Source: Heliocidaris tuberculata
Taxonomy: Eukaryota; Echinodermata; Echinoidea; Camarodonta; Echinometridae
DNA: 64,000 nucleotides
Assembly: GCA_025618425.1 (NCBI GenBank)
Contig: CM046842.1
Coordinates: forward strand, 28,345,733-28,409,732
Direction of reading: 5' to 3'
Part shown: positions 1 to 11,193 of the stretch, one piece after another
Numbering within the stretch: the first letter of the stretch is position 1
Layout: every line of letters starts with the position of its first letter
Made by a program: the position numbers and the translations under genes
The notes under the pieces: model-generated
What the model was told of the DNA's origin: nothing
Database searches by the model: none
Seen by the model: the letters and a program-made list of their open reading frames with translations, nothing else

Positions 1-180
1 CAGTGAACGTCAAGTTGAGTCGAAACACTACTATGAAAGGATACGGTGCAGTTTTCACGTGCGCAGTGACAAGAGCTGTTCATCTGACTTGTGTGCCAGA
101 CCTATCCACTGATGCCTTTCTACAAGCCCTTGAACGCTTTGTGAGTATCCGAGGAGCTCCATCCATGCTGATAAGTGATA
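1..180 (+). mobile_element. BEL/Pao-type retrotransposon integrase fragment
   Basis: The open frame from position 3 reads as the integrase core of a BEL/Pao LTR retrotransposon: a KGY...FTCAVTRAVHL strand, then DLSTDAFLQALERFV, then ISDN, whose Asp fits the second catalytic residue of the DDE core. Homology stops abruptly at about 180, where the 3' end of an opposite-strand LINE fragment begins, so this is an interrupted relic. Its 5' part lies outside the window. The family call rests on motif recognition only. Confidence 0.75.
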
Positions 181-463
181 ATCAGCAACCATGCAGCATT
201 TTAGTATCTGGTTTTAGCAAAAGAGATTTCAGTTCTTTTTTAAAATGGTGCGGTCTCTCTATTTCCTTAAGGCTTGGATCGAGACTTTTCCAAAATTGGT
301 TACCTGTAAAGACTAATGTTTTGTGTGCTAAGAGCGTTCTCGTGCGGGGAAGATGGAACAAGTTTGATTGTCTTGTTGGGTAGTTGTGGAGTGTATTGTT
401 AGTTGTGAAAAGGTCTGACAGAGCATTTGGAAGTTCATTATTGATTAGTTGGAACATAGGAAT
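181..463 (-). mobile_element. LINE reverse transcriptase C-terminal fragment (copy A)
   Basis: The minus strand encodes about 91 residues typical of the far C-terminus of a non-LTR retrotransposon ORF2: FQLINNELP, HNYPTRQ, and FTGNQFWKSLDPSLKE. The frame meets a stop just upstream (470-472), so the copy is 5'-truncated. It lies directly against the BEL/Pao fragment, and a near-identical copy is at 7459-7741. The clade (CR1 or Jockey-like) cannot be fixed from this piece. Confidence 0.7.
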
Positions 464-872
464 GAACCACTATACCTCGACACCTCCACATTTTTCTCTT
501 CAATCTTTATGAAATCTACACAAAGTTTAGAGTATACTACAGAAATACCTTTTTGTTTCATTGACGATGGTTAAACGCTTGTTTAGATGTTGCCAAATAA
601 AAATCACGTCGCATTTTTGGGACATCCTGTATACGGCCTATGTGGGGAATCCCCACTTTTGCCGCCTGTGTACATTGCGCAAGGAGATTGAGGTCATGTC
701 TTCACTCAAATAAATAAGGTTTATATACCAAAGATGTGACTTAGAAGAAGACTAACATTCATGAGGCCATTTTACATTATGCAATTAAACATTGACAATT
801 AAAATCTTCTGATAATCAGGCAACGCTAAAACTTGGAGAAGAATGATTCTGACATGTTTAAGGAATTAGATC
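464..872. other. Intron sequence, no gene seen
   Basis: No coding exon is apparent. About 770-862 resembles 3525-3632, a stretch ending in a GATTCTGACATG motif, which suggests an older duplication inside this intron. The same sequence recurs in copy B at about 7742-8150. Confidence 0.5.
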
Positions 873-1206
873 GGGGGGGGGGGGTATTCCTTAAAGCTGT
901 TCGTAAAGTTACGCATGACTTTACGAACGACATGAATATGAAGTGCCAGATAGGATGCCCAAAGTTTTTCCTAATGTTTTAACAAAGTGTGACTGTATTT
1001 CTAATAACCTCAATTAAATTGTGGCCAAAAATCTACTTTGCATTAAAAGTGTTTGTTATAATAATGTTAACCTACATATGCACAGTACAACTTTAGTTGA
1101 TGCAGTTAAAAATGATTGAGCATCCCATTTGGCTTGTCATATTTAAGTCGTTCGTAAAGTCATGCGTAACTTTACGATCAGTTTTATGAAACACCCCCCC
1201 CCCCCC
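873..1206. mobile_element. MITE with G-rich ends and long imperfect inverted repeats (copy A)
   Basis: A G-run followed by a segment containing TTCGTAAAGTTACGCATG (from about 903) is mirrored near the other end, where the complementary segment runs into a C-run (1194-1206). Arms are about 80 bases and imperfect; the centre has no ORF. This is the form of a non-autonomous DNA transposon. No clear target-site duplication was seen. Confidence 0.7.
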
Positions 1207-1623
1207 TGCCTCCAAGGAGGTACTAAATTTACGTAATGTTTGTGTGTTGACAATAATCTTAATCCCCAATTTTAACACCAAATGTTGTGACTTATGACAA
1301 GAATGCTTGCAACGACATATTAAGGCTAGTACAGGTACACACCTTTTCTACATAGATGCTCTTCGATGAGCCGCCGCTCTCTTTGTACAACAACAAAAGA
1401 TAAATGAAAATGCAACGTCTCCAAAAAAATCCATCTTGAACGTGTAGTTTTTGTTGATGATGATGATGATGATAATAATAATAATAATATAAAAAAAAAA
1501 TAATATTAATAATAATGGTTTCCTGCTCATGTCCGTTTCGTCGTGACCATGGTGACGCTCCAACACTACAATTTATCAAATTCTTTCTCAGTGTATTTAC
1601 GTGTTTATGTATTTTTCAAATAG

Positions 1624-1920
1624 CCTTGCCGCGTCTCATAAATCAACCTGAAGTTAGGAACGTTAGTACGTCATCCATCTGGATAGGATGGGAGAGCGAT
1701 TACGACGGTGACGGACCAGTGTGTGGGTATATCGTCAATCTGAAATCCCCTTCTTCGACATCATGGTCGAATGTCGGCTTTGTTCCTGTCAAAGAGGAGG
1801 CGTACTTGATTGACCGACTCGATGCTAACACCCTCTACGACATAGGTGTGTCAATTCAGCATTGCTCGGGCAGACATGGAGAGAGGAGTCCAGAAATAAA
1901 ACAGTCAACCGAAGACTATG
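1624..1920 (+). CDS. FN3 exon 1 of tandem array (short type, 99 codons)
   Basis: Predicted internal exon encoding one fibronectin type III domain of a cell-surface protein. The acceptor is a T-rich tract ending CAAATAG; the donor is G|GTACGT. Both introns are phase 1, so the exon can be added or skipped without a frame change. Landmarks are an Asn-Val-Ser glycosylation sequon near residue 12, the B-strand Trp pair in SIWIGW, GDGPVCGY, and LDANTLYDIGV matching the FN3 Tyr corner. Cysteines in GPVC and QHCSG could form a disulphide between strands C and F, unusual for FN3. The variable segment reads NVGFVPVKEEAYL. An open frame extends into both introns, but conserved splice sites across all copies argue against a longer exon. 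Ligand unknown. Confidence 0.85.
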
Positions 1921-3895
1921 GTACGTTTAGTTTCAGTTTCTTACGTAAACTGTTTATTTTCTTCATCCTACCCTCTCAATCTCACACACAAAAAACTACT
2001 GCTTATGACTTATTCTTCTGTAGAAAACCTCCACAGATCATTAAACATTTTGGTGGATATGATTTGCTCACCTTATCACTCCCTGTAGTGAAGTCGTGTT
2101 ATGAAAGATAAGGCATGAACCTCACACAAATTGGAAGAGAAAATCTGACACGTGTGTCTTATCAATAATAGTCTCCTCTATAACATATAAAAAGTCATAA
2201 GGAATCCAAGGGGTGGAATTAAGTGGGGGGGGGGGGGGGGGTTACAGGTTTTACTCAACTGTCCATGTAAAACTTTGCGTGCGATATGTGTCCTTCAAGA
2301 TCGTCACAGACGCGTATTCACATTCCGAACAGAAAAAGGTGAATAGCCTAAGCGCAATTTCTATAGTTATTGCGCTTTCACCCTTGCAAGATATTATCGG
2401 ATATTCAGAGGTGTTTGGGTCCAGTCACTGAAGGGGCACTGGCTGTCATTAGGGGAAGGCATGAGTCTTATCAGGTGGAGGAAGTGCAAAGCAAAGCGAT
2501 TGGGCACGGGAGGGTGTTTAAGAGGTCTTAACATCTTATTTTTATATTCTTTTAGGCCCCCTATCTTTCTTTCTGTCAGTCAATTGATTCTCTAGTTGTT
2601 TTTGCCATCGTTATAAGCCATTCCATGAGGGGGGACACGTGCACACTTCGACTTCATATGAGTGCTTTTATAGTGGTATATTTAGTGACAACTTGACCAA
2701 ATGTGTCTTCAATCTCTTTAACACACTTTTGAGATAACCCGTGCCTTGGGATAAGATCCAAAAATTAATCAAATTTATTATGTATAATGATCTAAAAAAT
2801 TATATTATTCAATATCATTAGCAAATCGATTATACATTTTGATCCTGGATAGATAAACGCAAACACAAATTATAATTCGTATCAATGGTACACAAACATG
2901 CAGTCTCCTTATTAAAAAAAACTCTTCTTAAAGCAACACTTGTACACATTGCCGCTACATAACATAAATGTTGGCAATAAATCAAATAATCAAATAAAAC
3001 GATTAGGCTTATTAATCAAGAAATAACTTAAAACTTACTTTCTAATTTATATTAACAGTTGTCACTTTCAGATTGGTATTACTCGACATAAACATTGGCA
3101 CGGATGATTGATGATATTGATAATGACAACAAGGAAGTAATACATATCCGATTTGGTACGACATTTACGCAGTCCAACAACTATGATTTCATTAAAAATC
3201 AACATGTTTAAAACATTGGCAGTCCTAGGCCTTTCTAAATATTAATTTTCACAACTTGCATTTTAGAGTGTAAGACAGCAAGTGCACGTTTTTATTTAAA
3301 AAAAAACCCACTGAAACACTTGAACAATGGATATGTATGGTGGGCTCGATCTGCTCGTGCTCATGCATAATGGCGGGAAAATGAAAAATGATTTCGGTAC
3401 TTTCCATCAATCGGATTCTTTAGAGTTTTTTAAATGTTATTGATTGCAAGTTCATCAGACAAGGGCAGTTGAGATATTTTCTGTTGCAATTTGTGTGAGG
3501 TTATTCGTAAAACTATTCCACTACTGGTCATTTATATCCTACATTCTGCAATTAAACATTGAAAGTACCAAATCTTTTGATTTTCAGGCAACACTTAAAA
3601 CTTGGACAAGAATGATTCTGACATGTTTTAGGTAAAATATTTACGCTCTACCATATTTCACATGTCATATTAGCTGGAGAAGTATGAGATATCATACTGT
3701 TACATTTTTTAACTATAATAATTGTGAAAGTTTAAGTAAATCATGCCAGTTTGTTAGATTTAAGCAGTAATAATTTGTTCCTTGAATATTTTAGATTTTA
3801 ATTTTTTTTAAATTAAATTGCCCATACTGTTTTCACATTGAAGACAAATTGTTAAATTCTGGCTCTATTTACGTGTTTATGTATTTTTCAAATAG
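1921..3895 (+). other. Intron between FN3 exons 1 and 2
   Basis: The first ~300 bases match the introns after exons 2, 3 and 4. A poly-G run at about 2224-2240 marks where the copies diverge. The rest (2240-3895) recurs almost unchanged at 9530-11193. About 3589-3631 is flanked by AG and GT like a micro-exon, but it has a stop codon in the frame set by phase 1, so it is not called. Confidence 0.7.
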
Positions 3896-4192
3896 ACTTG
3901 CCGCGTCTCATAAATCAACCTGAAGTTAGGAACGTTAGTACGTCATCCATCTGGATAGGATGGGAGAGCGATTACGACGGTGACGGACCAGTGTGTGGGT
4001 ATATCGTCAATCTGAAATCCCCTTCTTCGACATCATGGTCGAATGTCGACTTTGTTCCTGTCAAAGAGGAGGCGTACTTGATTGACCGACTCGATGCTAA
4101 CACCCTCTACGACATAGGTGTGTCAATTCAGCATTGCTCGGGCAGACATGGAGAGAGGAGTCCAGAAATAAAACAGTCAACCGAAGACTATG
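3896..4192 (+). CDS. FN3 exon 2 of tandem array (short type, 99 codons)
   Basis: Same splice phase (1-1), length and domain as exon 1. The only visible protein differences are the junction residue (exon starts with A instead of C, giving Asp instead of Ala) and Gly to Asp in the variable segment, NVDFVPVKEEAYL. The upstream intron differs from that of exon 1: it lacks the MITE and has a short AT-rich lead-in shared with exon 5. The donor is again G|GTACGT. Near-identity outside the variable segment points to very recent duplication or homogenisation. Confidence 0.85.
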
Positions 4193-4523
4193 GTACGTTT
4201 AGTTTCAGTTTCTTACGTAAACTGTTTATTTTCTTCATCCTACCCTCTCAATCTCACACACAAAAAACTACTGCTTATGACTTATTCTTCTGTAGAAAAC
4301 CTCCAAAGATCATTAAACATTTTGGTGGATATGATTTGCTCACCTTATCACTCCCTGTAGTGAAGTCGTGTTATGAAAGATAAGGCATGAACCTCGCACA
4401 AATTGGAAGAGAAAATCTTACACGTGTGTCTTATCAATAATAGTCTCCTCTATAACATATAAAAAGATAAAAAGTCATAAGGAATCCAAGGGGTGGAATT
4501 AAGGGGGGAGGGGGGGGGGGGGG

Positions 4524-4684
4524 TTGTTGTTAAACTAGACTTTATGTAAACAGTGTTTTTATCGAATTTGTTTTTAAGAAGTTTTACACCATGTCATTGC
4601 AAAACTTGTGAATTGTACATAATTCAGCCTTTTGGCTGCGAAGTGCAATATTAATAAAACCTTTTCAATTCAATTCAATTCAAC
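4524..4684 (+). mobile_element. LINE-like 3' tail in intron
   Basis: A segment ending TTCAGCCTTTTGGCTGCGAA, then AATAAAA and a short (CAATT) repeat, is typical of the 3' end of a CR1/Jockey-like retrotransposon. It sits just after a G-run. The same tail follows exon 3 at 5911-6070, so it was inserted before the exon 2/exon 3 unit duplicated. A related tail is at about 29200-29345. Confidence 0.55.
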
Positions 4685-4818
4685 ATATGAAAGCTACAGG
4701 TAGACGCTTATTCCATATGGATGCTCTTCAATAGGCTCTTTTTGTACAAAAAATAAAAATTAAAATAAATAACAAATGCAACGTCTTACAAAATCCATCC
4801 TGAATCTGTCATTGTCAT

Positions 4819-4825
<7 letters not shown>

Positions 4826-4858
<33 letters not shown>

Positions 4859-4928
4859 TGAACAATAAGAATAATAATAATAATGATGATAATAATAATG
4901 AATAATAATAATAATAATAATGATAATA

Positions 4929-4969
<41 letters not shown>

Positions 4970-5017
4970 TAATAATAATAATAATTAATGATAATAATAA
5001 TGATAATAATAATAATG

Positions 5018-5058
<41 letters not shown>

Positions 5059-5103
5059 TTATTAATAATAATAACAATAATAATAATAATAATAATAATA
5101 ATG

Positions 5104-5150
<47 letters not shown>

Positions 5151-5175
5151 TTAATAATAATAATAATGATAATAG
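4826..5175. repeat. AAT microsatellite, ~350 bp
   Basis: Long imperfect run of AAT with occasional GAT and AAC units between the LINE-like tail and the acceptor of exon 3. Confidence 0.95.
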
Positions 5176-5281
5176 CGATAACTCTTATTCCAGCGTTAGG
5201 GGGAAATCCTTTTATTTCAGCCGATTGTTTATCATTCGCCTTAACACAGTGTATTTACGTGTTTATGTATTTTTGAAATAG

Positions 5282-5590
5282 CCTTGCCGCGTCTCATAAA
5301 TCAACCTGAAGTTAGGAACGTTAGTACGTCATCCATCTGGATAGGATGGGAGAGCGATTACGACGGTGACGGACCAGTGTGTGGGTATATCGTCAATCTG
5401 AAATCCCCTTCTTCGACATCATGGTCAAATGTCAGATTTGTTCTTGTCAATGAGGAGGTGGACGACTACGAGTATTTGATTGACCGACTCGATGCTAACA
5501 CCCTCTACGACATAGGTGTGTCAATTCAGCATTGCTCGGGCAGACATGGAGAGAGGAGTCCAGAAATAAGACAGTCAACCGAAGGCTATG
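5282..5590 (+). CDS. FN3 exon 3 of tandem array (long type, 103 codons)
   Basis: Phase 1-1 exon with acceptor TTTTTGAAATAG and donor G|GTACGT. Against exons 1 and 2 it gains four codons in the variable segment, which reads NVRFVLVNEEVDDYEYL, and has two further changes near the end (IRQSTEGYG instead of IKQSTEDYG). Core FN3 residues, both cysteines and the glycosylation sequon are kept. The added residues are acidic and lie before the LIDRLDANT segment, probably in the loop between strands C' and E. The intron after it matches that of exon 2 for more than 600 bases. Confidence 0.85.
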
Positions 5591-5910
5591 GTACGTTTAG
5601 TTTCAGTTTCTTACGTAAACTGTTTATTTTCTTCATCCTACCCTCACAATCTCACACACAAAAAACTACTGCTTATGACTTATTCTTCTGTAGAAAACCT
5701 CCAAAGATCATTAAACATTTTGGTGGATATGATTTGCTCACCTTATCACTCCCTGTAGTGAAGTCGTTTTATGAAAGATAAGGCATGAACCTCACACAAA
5801 TTGGAAGAGAAAATCTTACACGTGTGTATTATCAATAATAGTCTCCTCTATAACATATAAAAAGTCATAAGGAATCCAAGGGGTGGAATTAAGGGAGGGG
5901 GGGGGGGGGG

Positions 5911-6070
5911 TTGTTGTTATACTAGACTTTATGTAAACAGTGTTTTAATCGAATTTGTTTTTAAGCAGTTTTACACCATGTCATTGCAAAACTTGTGAAT
6001 TGTACATAATTCAGCCTTCTGGCTGCGAAGTGCAATATTAATAAAACCTTTTCAATTCAATTCAATTCAA
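5911..6070 (+). mobile_element. Second copy of the LINE-like 3' tail
   Basis: Near-identical to 4524-4684, with the same TTCAGCC...AATAAAA...CAATT end. It is part of the ~1.3 kb unit duplicated with exon 3. Confidence 0.55.
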
Positions 6071-6204
6071 CATATGCAAGCTACAGGTAGACGCTTATTC
6101 TATATGGATGCTCTTCAATAGGCTCTCTTTGTACAAAAAATAAAAATTAAAATAAATAACAAATGCAACGTCTTACAAAATCCATCCTGAATCTGTCATT
6201 TTCA

Positions 6205-6467
6205 TTGAATAATAATAATAATAATAATAAATATTAATAGTAATAATAATAAATAATAATAAAAATTATTATTAATATTATTATTATTATTATTATCATT
6301 ATTATTATTATTAATAATAATACTAATAATAAGAATAATAATAACTAATTATTATAATAATAATAATAATTAATAATAATATTAATAGTAATAATAATAA
6401 TAATAATAATAATTAATAATAATAACAATGATAATAATAATAATAAAAATAATAATAATAACAATAG
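6205..6467. repeat. AAT/ATT microsatellite
   Basis: Mixed AAT and ATT runs, partly self-complementary around 6260-6320. It occupies the position matching 4826-5175 in the previous unit. Confidence 0.9.
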
Positions 6468-6542
6468 CGATAACTCTTATTCCAGCGTTATGGGGAAATC
6501 CTTTTATCTCAGCCTATTGTTTATCATTCGCCTTAACACACG
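6468..6542 (+). other. Orphan copy of the exon 3 lead-in, exon missing
   Basis: This stretch repeats about 5173-5250 (CTCTTATTCCAGCGTTA, then TTTATCATTCGCCTTAACAC). In the earlier copy it leads into the acceptor and FN3 exon 3. Here, after CTTAACACA, the sequence switches to unrelated CGGTCGCTCTCGCC. It therefore marks a broken repeat unit or, alternatively, the original intron into which units were added. Confidence 0.7.
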
Positions 6543-6627
6543 GTCGCTCTCGCCGTAACGTCGAATTTCTATTGTGACGGAATAAATCGCATTAGTAGGA
6601 TTCCCCCTAACGTAGGAAATAATGCTT

Positions 6628-6667
6628 CAATAATAATATTAATAATAATAATAATAATGATAATAAT

Positions 6668-6710
<43 letters not shown>

Positions 6711-6718
6711 TTAATAAT

Positions 6719-6758
<40 letters not shown>

Positions 6759-6773
6759 TTAATAATAATAATG

Positions 6774-6819
<46 letters not shown>

Positions 6820-6828
6820 TAATAATAT
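6628..6828. repeat. AAT microsatellite
   Basis: About 200 bases of AAT with sparse GTT and GAT units. The encoded poly-Ile/Tyr frames are not genes. Confidence 0.95.
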
Positions 6829-7026
6829 ATGTTGGTATCCTCTTGTGCAGCGCTCATGTCAGTTACGTCGTGACGCTCAAACATTAGCCGGCCTAAGGCG
6901 AGTGGCCAAATATGTAGCGCCGTGACATTTCGGGCACCCATTGACACCTTAGTGGATTAAACCCTTGCTATAGGACGTTAGTGCCGGGCTTGGAATCGAA
7001 CCCTCAACCCTTTGTTTGAGAGTCAA
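6829..7026 (-). mobile_element. tRNA-derived SINE, minus strand
   Basis: Read on the minus strand, a tRNA-like head has a good Pol III B box (GGTTCGATTCC, around 6990-7005) followed by GCCCGGCACTA. The body ends at the ATT-rich microsatellite at 6828, a common SINE tail. The A-box side is degraded. Confidence 0.6.
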
Positions 7027-7458
7027 ATGAATTTGATGTGATTTTATTTGTTTCCACGATCGGTTTACCTTTGTACATGAGAAAGCAAAATATAAGCATA
7101 TAAATCAAATGGCAAAATACAAAGGATAATACATATATAATAGCAGCTCAGTATAATAAATATCTTCCAGTAGAGGTAATAAACGCATACAGTATATACA
7201 CTTGTGGGGGGGGGGGGGCCTATTAAAAGCAAGGTTTGTCGAGTTAGGTCCCCATTTAGCAAAGAAAAGGAACTGGAAAGTAGAATTGTGAGATTAATAT
7301 GAGAAGAAACAAAGAAAGAACGGAAATCAGCGGATGGAAACAGAAGAGAACATAAAAAGATTAAATAATTATAGAGAGTAAAAGGTAGAGAGAGAGAGAG
7401 AGAGAGAAGAGAAAAGAGAAGAGAGAAGAGAGAAGCGAGAAGCGAAATGCAGATCGAA
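7027..7458. other. Gene-free spacer with poly-G and GA tracts
   Basis: No exon seen. Contains a G-run at about 7205-7218 and a GA-rich tract (about 7385-7445) that ends exactly where copy B of the segmental duplication begins. Confidence 0.6.
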
Positions 7459-7741
7459 ATCAGCAACCATGCAGCATTTTAGTATCTGGTTTTAGCAAAA
7501 GAGATTTCAGTTCTTTTTTAAAATGGTGCGGTCTCTCTATTTCCTTAAGGCTTGGATCGAGACTTTTCCAAAATTGGTTACCTGTAAAGACTAATGTTTT
7601 GTGTGCTAAGAGCGTTCTCGTGCGGGGAAGATGGAACAAGTTTGATTGTCTTGTTGGGTAGTTGTGGAGTGTATTGTTAGTTGTGAAAAGGTCTGACAGA
7701 GCATTTGGAAGTTCATTATTGATTAGTTGGAACATAGGAAT
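7459..7741 (-). mobile_element. LINE reverse transcriptase C-terminal fragment (copy B)
   Basis: Encodes the same ~91 residues as 181-463. Here it follows the GA-rich tract instead of the BEL/Pao integrase, so the flank differs although the LINE body is the same. Confidence 0.7.
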
Positions 7742-8150
7742 GACCCACTATACCTCGACACCTCCACATTTTTCTCTTCAATCTTTATGAAATCTACACA
7801 AAGTTTAGAGTATACTACAGAAATACCTTTTCGTTTCATTGACGATGGTTAAACGCTTGTTTAGATGTTGCCAAATAAAAATCACGTCGCATTTTTGGGA
7901 CATCCTGTATACGGCCTACGTGGGGAATCCCCACTTTTGCCGCCTGTGTACATTGCGCAAGGAGATTGAGGTCATGTCTTCACTCAAATAAATAAGGTTT
8001 ATATACCAAAGATGTGACTTAGAAGAAGACTAACATTCATGAGGCCATTTTACATTATGCAATTAAACATTGACAATTAAAATCTTCTGATAATCAGGCA
8101 ACGCTAAAACTTGGAGAAGAATGATTCTGACATGTTTAAGGAATTAGATC

Positions 8151-8486
8151 GGGGGGGGGGGGGGGTATTCCTTAAAGCTGTTCGTAAAGTTACGCATGAC
8201 TTTACGAACGACATGAATATGAAGTGCCAGATAGGATGCCCAAAGTTTTTCCTAATGTTTTAACAAAGTGTGACTGTATTTCTAATAACCTCAATTAAAT
8301 TGTGGCCAAAAATCTACTTTGCATTAAAAGTGTTTGTTATAATAATGTTAACCTACATATGCACAGTACAACTTTAGTTGATGCAGTTAAAAATGATTGA
8401 GCATCCCATTTGGCTTGTCATATTTAAGTCGTTCGTAAAGTCATGCGTAACTTTACGATCAGTTTTATGAAACACCCCCCCCCCCC
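8151..8486. mobile_element. MITE with G-rich ends (copy B)
   Basis: Counterpart of 873-1206 with the same imperfect inverted repeats. The terminal G and C runs differ in length from copy A, as expected for slippage. Confidence 0.7.
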
Positions 8487-8900
8487 TCCAAGGAGGTACT
8501 AAATTTACGTAATGTTTGTGTGTTGACAATAATCTTAATCCCCAATTTTAACACCAAATGTTGTGACTTATGACAAGAATGCTTGCAACGACATAATAAG
8601 GCTAGTACAGGTACAAACCTTTTCTACATAGATGCTCTTCGATGAGCCGCCGCTCTCTTTGTACAACAACAAAAGATAAATGAAAATGCAACGTCTCCAA
8701 AAAAATCCATCTTGAACGTGTAGTTTTTGTTGATGATGATGATGATGATAATAATAATAATAATATTAAAAAAATAATAATATTAATAATAATGGTTTCC
8801 TGCTCATGTCCGTTTCGTCGTGACCATGGTGACGCTCCAACACTACAATTTATCAAATTCTTTCTCAGTGTATTTACGTGTTTATGTATTTTTCAAATAG

Positions 8901-9209
8901 CCTTGCCGCGTCTCATAAATCAACCTGAAGTTAGGAACGTTAGTACGTCATCCATCTGGATAGGATGGGAGAGCGATTACGACGGTGACGGACCAGTGTG
9001 TGGGTATATCGTCAATCTGAAATCCCCTTCTTCGACATCATGGTCAAATGTCAAATTTGTTCCTGTCAATGAGGAGGTGGACGACTACGAGTATTTGATT
9101 GACCGACTCGATGCTAACACCCTCTACGACATAGGTGTGTCAATTCAGCATTGCTCGGGCAGACATGGAGAGAGGAGTCCAGAAATAAAACAGTCAACCG
9201 AAGACTATG
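8901..9209 (+). CDS. FN3 exon 4 of tandem array (long type, 103 codons)
   Basis: Phase 1-1 FN3 exon with acceptor CAAATAG and donor G|GTACGT. Its position in the 4-kb duplication matches exon 1, yet its variable segment is the long type, NVKFVPVNEEVDDYEYL, as in exon 3. The C-terminal half keeps IKQSTEDYG. The start of the downstream intron reads TTACCTAAAGTG, as after exon 5, and then returns to the exon 1 pattern (CTCCACAGATC). The exon is a mosaic, best explained by a gene-conversion tract of about 250 bases. Confidence 0.85.
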
Positions 9210-11193
9210 GTACGTTTAGTTTCAGTTTCTTACCTAAAGTGTTTATTTTCTTCATCCTACCCTCACAATCTCACACAAAAAAATTACTGCTTATGACTTA
9301 TTCTTCTGTAGAAAACCTCCACAGATCATTAAACATTTTGGTGGATATGATTTGCTCACCTTATCACTCCCTGTAGTGAAGTCGTGTTATGAAAGATAAG
9401 GCATGAACCTCACACAAATTGGAAGAGAAAATCTGACACGTGTGTCTTATCAATAATAGTCTCCTCTATAACATATAAAAAGTCATAAGGAATCCAAGGG
9501 GTGGAATTAAGTGGGGGGGGGGGGGGGGGGGTTACAGGTTTTACTCAACTGTCCATGTAAAACTTTGCGTGCGATATGTGTCCTTCAAGATCGTCACAGA
9601 CTGACGCGTATTCACATTCCGAACAGAAAAAGGTGAATAGCCTAAGCGCAATTTCTATAGTAATTGCGCTTTCACCCTTGCAAGATATTATCGGATATTC
9701 AGAGGTGTTTGGGTCCAGTCACTGAAGGGGCACTGGCTGTCATTAGGGGAAGGCATGAGTCTTATCAGGTGGAGGAAGTGCAAAGCAAAGCGATTGGGCA
9801 CGGGAGGGTGTTTAAGAGGTCTTAACATCTTATTTTTATATTCTTTTAGGCCCCCTATCTTTCTTTCTGTCAGTCAATTGATTCTCTAGTTGTTTTTGCC
9901 ATCGTTATAAGCCATTCCATGAGGGGGGACACGTGCACACTTCGACTTCATATGAGTGCTTTTATAGTGGTATATTTAGTGACAACTTGACCAAATGTGT
10001 CTTCAATCTCTTTAACACACTTTTGAGATAACCCGTGCCTTGGGATAAGATCCAAAAATTAATCAAATTTATTATGTATAATGATCTAAAAAATTATATT
10101 ATTCAATATCATTAGCAAATCGATTATACATTTTGATCCTGGATAGATAAACGCAAACACAAATTATAATTCGTATCAATGGTACACAAACATGCAGTCT
10201 CCTTATTAAAACAACTCTTCTTAAAGCAACACTTGTACACATTGCTGCTACATAACATAAATGTTGGCAATAAATCAAATAATCAAATAAAACGATTAGG
10301 CTTATTAATCAAGAAATCAGTTAACTTAAAACTTACTTTCTAATTTATATTAACAGTTGTCACTTTCAGATTGGTATTACTCGACATAAACATTGGCACG
10401 GATGATTGATGATATTGATAATGACAACAAGGAAGTAATACATATCCGATTTGGTACGACATTTACGCAGTCCACCAACTATGATTTCATTAAAAATCAA
10501 CATGTTTAAAACATTGGCAGTCCTAGGCCTTTCTAAATATTAATTTTCACGACTTGCATTTTAGAGTGTAAGACAGCAAGTGCACGTTTTTATTTAAAAA
10601 AATACCGACTGAAACACTTGAACAATGGATATGTATGGTGGGCTCGATCTGCTCGTGCTCATGCATAATGGCGGGAAAATGAAAAATGATTTCGGTACTT
10701 TCCATCAATCGGATTCTTTAGAGTTTTTTAAATGTTATTGATTGCAAGTTCATCAGACAAGGGCAGTTGAGATATTTTCTGTTGCAATTTGTGTGAGGTT
10801 ATTCGTAAAACTATTCCACTACTGGTCATTTATATCCTACATTCTGCAATTAAACATTGAAAGTACCAAATCTTTTGATTTTCAGGCAACACTTAAAACT
10901 TGGACAAGAATGATTCTGACATGTTTTAGGTAAAATATTTACGCTCTACCATATTTCACATGTCATATTAGCTGGAGAAGTATGAGATATCATACTGTTA
11001 CATTTTTTAACTATAATAATTGTGAAAGTTTAAGTAAATCATGCCAGTTTGTTAGATTTAAGCAGTAATAATTTGTTCCTTGAATATTTTAGATTTTAAT
11101 TTTTTTAAAATTAAATTGCCCATACTGTTTTCACATTGAAGACAAATTGTTAAATTCTGGCTCTATTTACGTGTTTATGTATTTTTCAAATAG
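9210..11193 (+). other. Intron between FN3 exons 4 and 5
   Basis: Second copy of the intron at 1921-3895, with the same poly-G run (about 9513-9531). No exon or RNA gene was recognised. Confidence 0.7.

Larger units (their letters stand above)
181..4192 (+). repeat. Segmental duplication, copy A (~4 kb)
   Basis: This segment is repeated in direct orientation at 7459-11490 with only scattered differences. The offset is 7278 at the left end and 7298 near position 3444. It carries a LINE fragment, a MITE and two FN3 exons. The left edge is at about 180. The right edge falls inside or just after the second FN3 exon, because the following introns differ (4193 onward against 11491 onward). Unequal crossing-over between exon copies would give this arrangement. 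Confidence 0.9.

Noticed and set aside
1515..1623. In-frame extension upstream of FN3 exon 1 with an ATG and hydrophobic stretch (also before exons 4 and 6)
   Set aside because: It looks like a signal peptide but spans the T-rich acceptor tract conserved before all FN3 exons, and the similar sequence is intronic before exons 2, 3 and 5.
1921..2111. Open frame running past the exon 1 donor (and after exons 2-4)
   Set aside because: All copies, including the diverged gene 2 exon, have a GT donor at the same place, and the downstream frame lacks any domain character.
3589..3631. AG...GT-bounded micro-exon in the intron between FN3 exons 1 and 2
   Set aside because: In the required phase 1 frame it contains a stop codon; a phase 0 or 2 reading would not join to the FN3 exons.
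6657..6947. Poly-Ile and poly-Tyr ORFs
   Set aside because: Simple AAT/ATT repeats read in frame.
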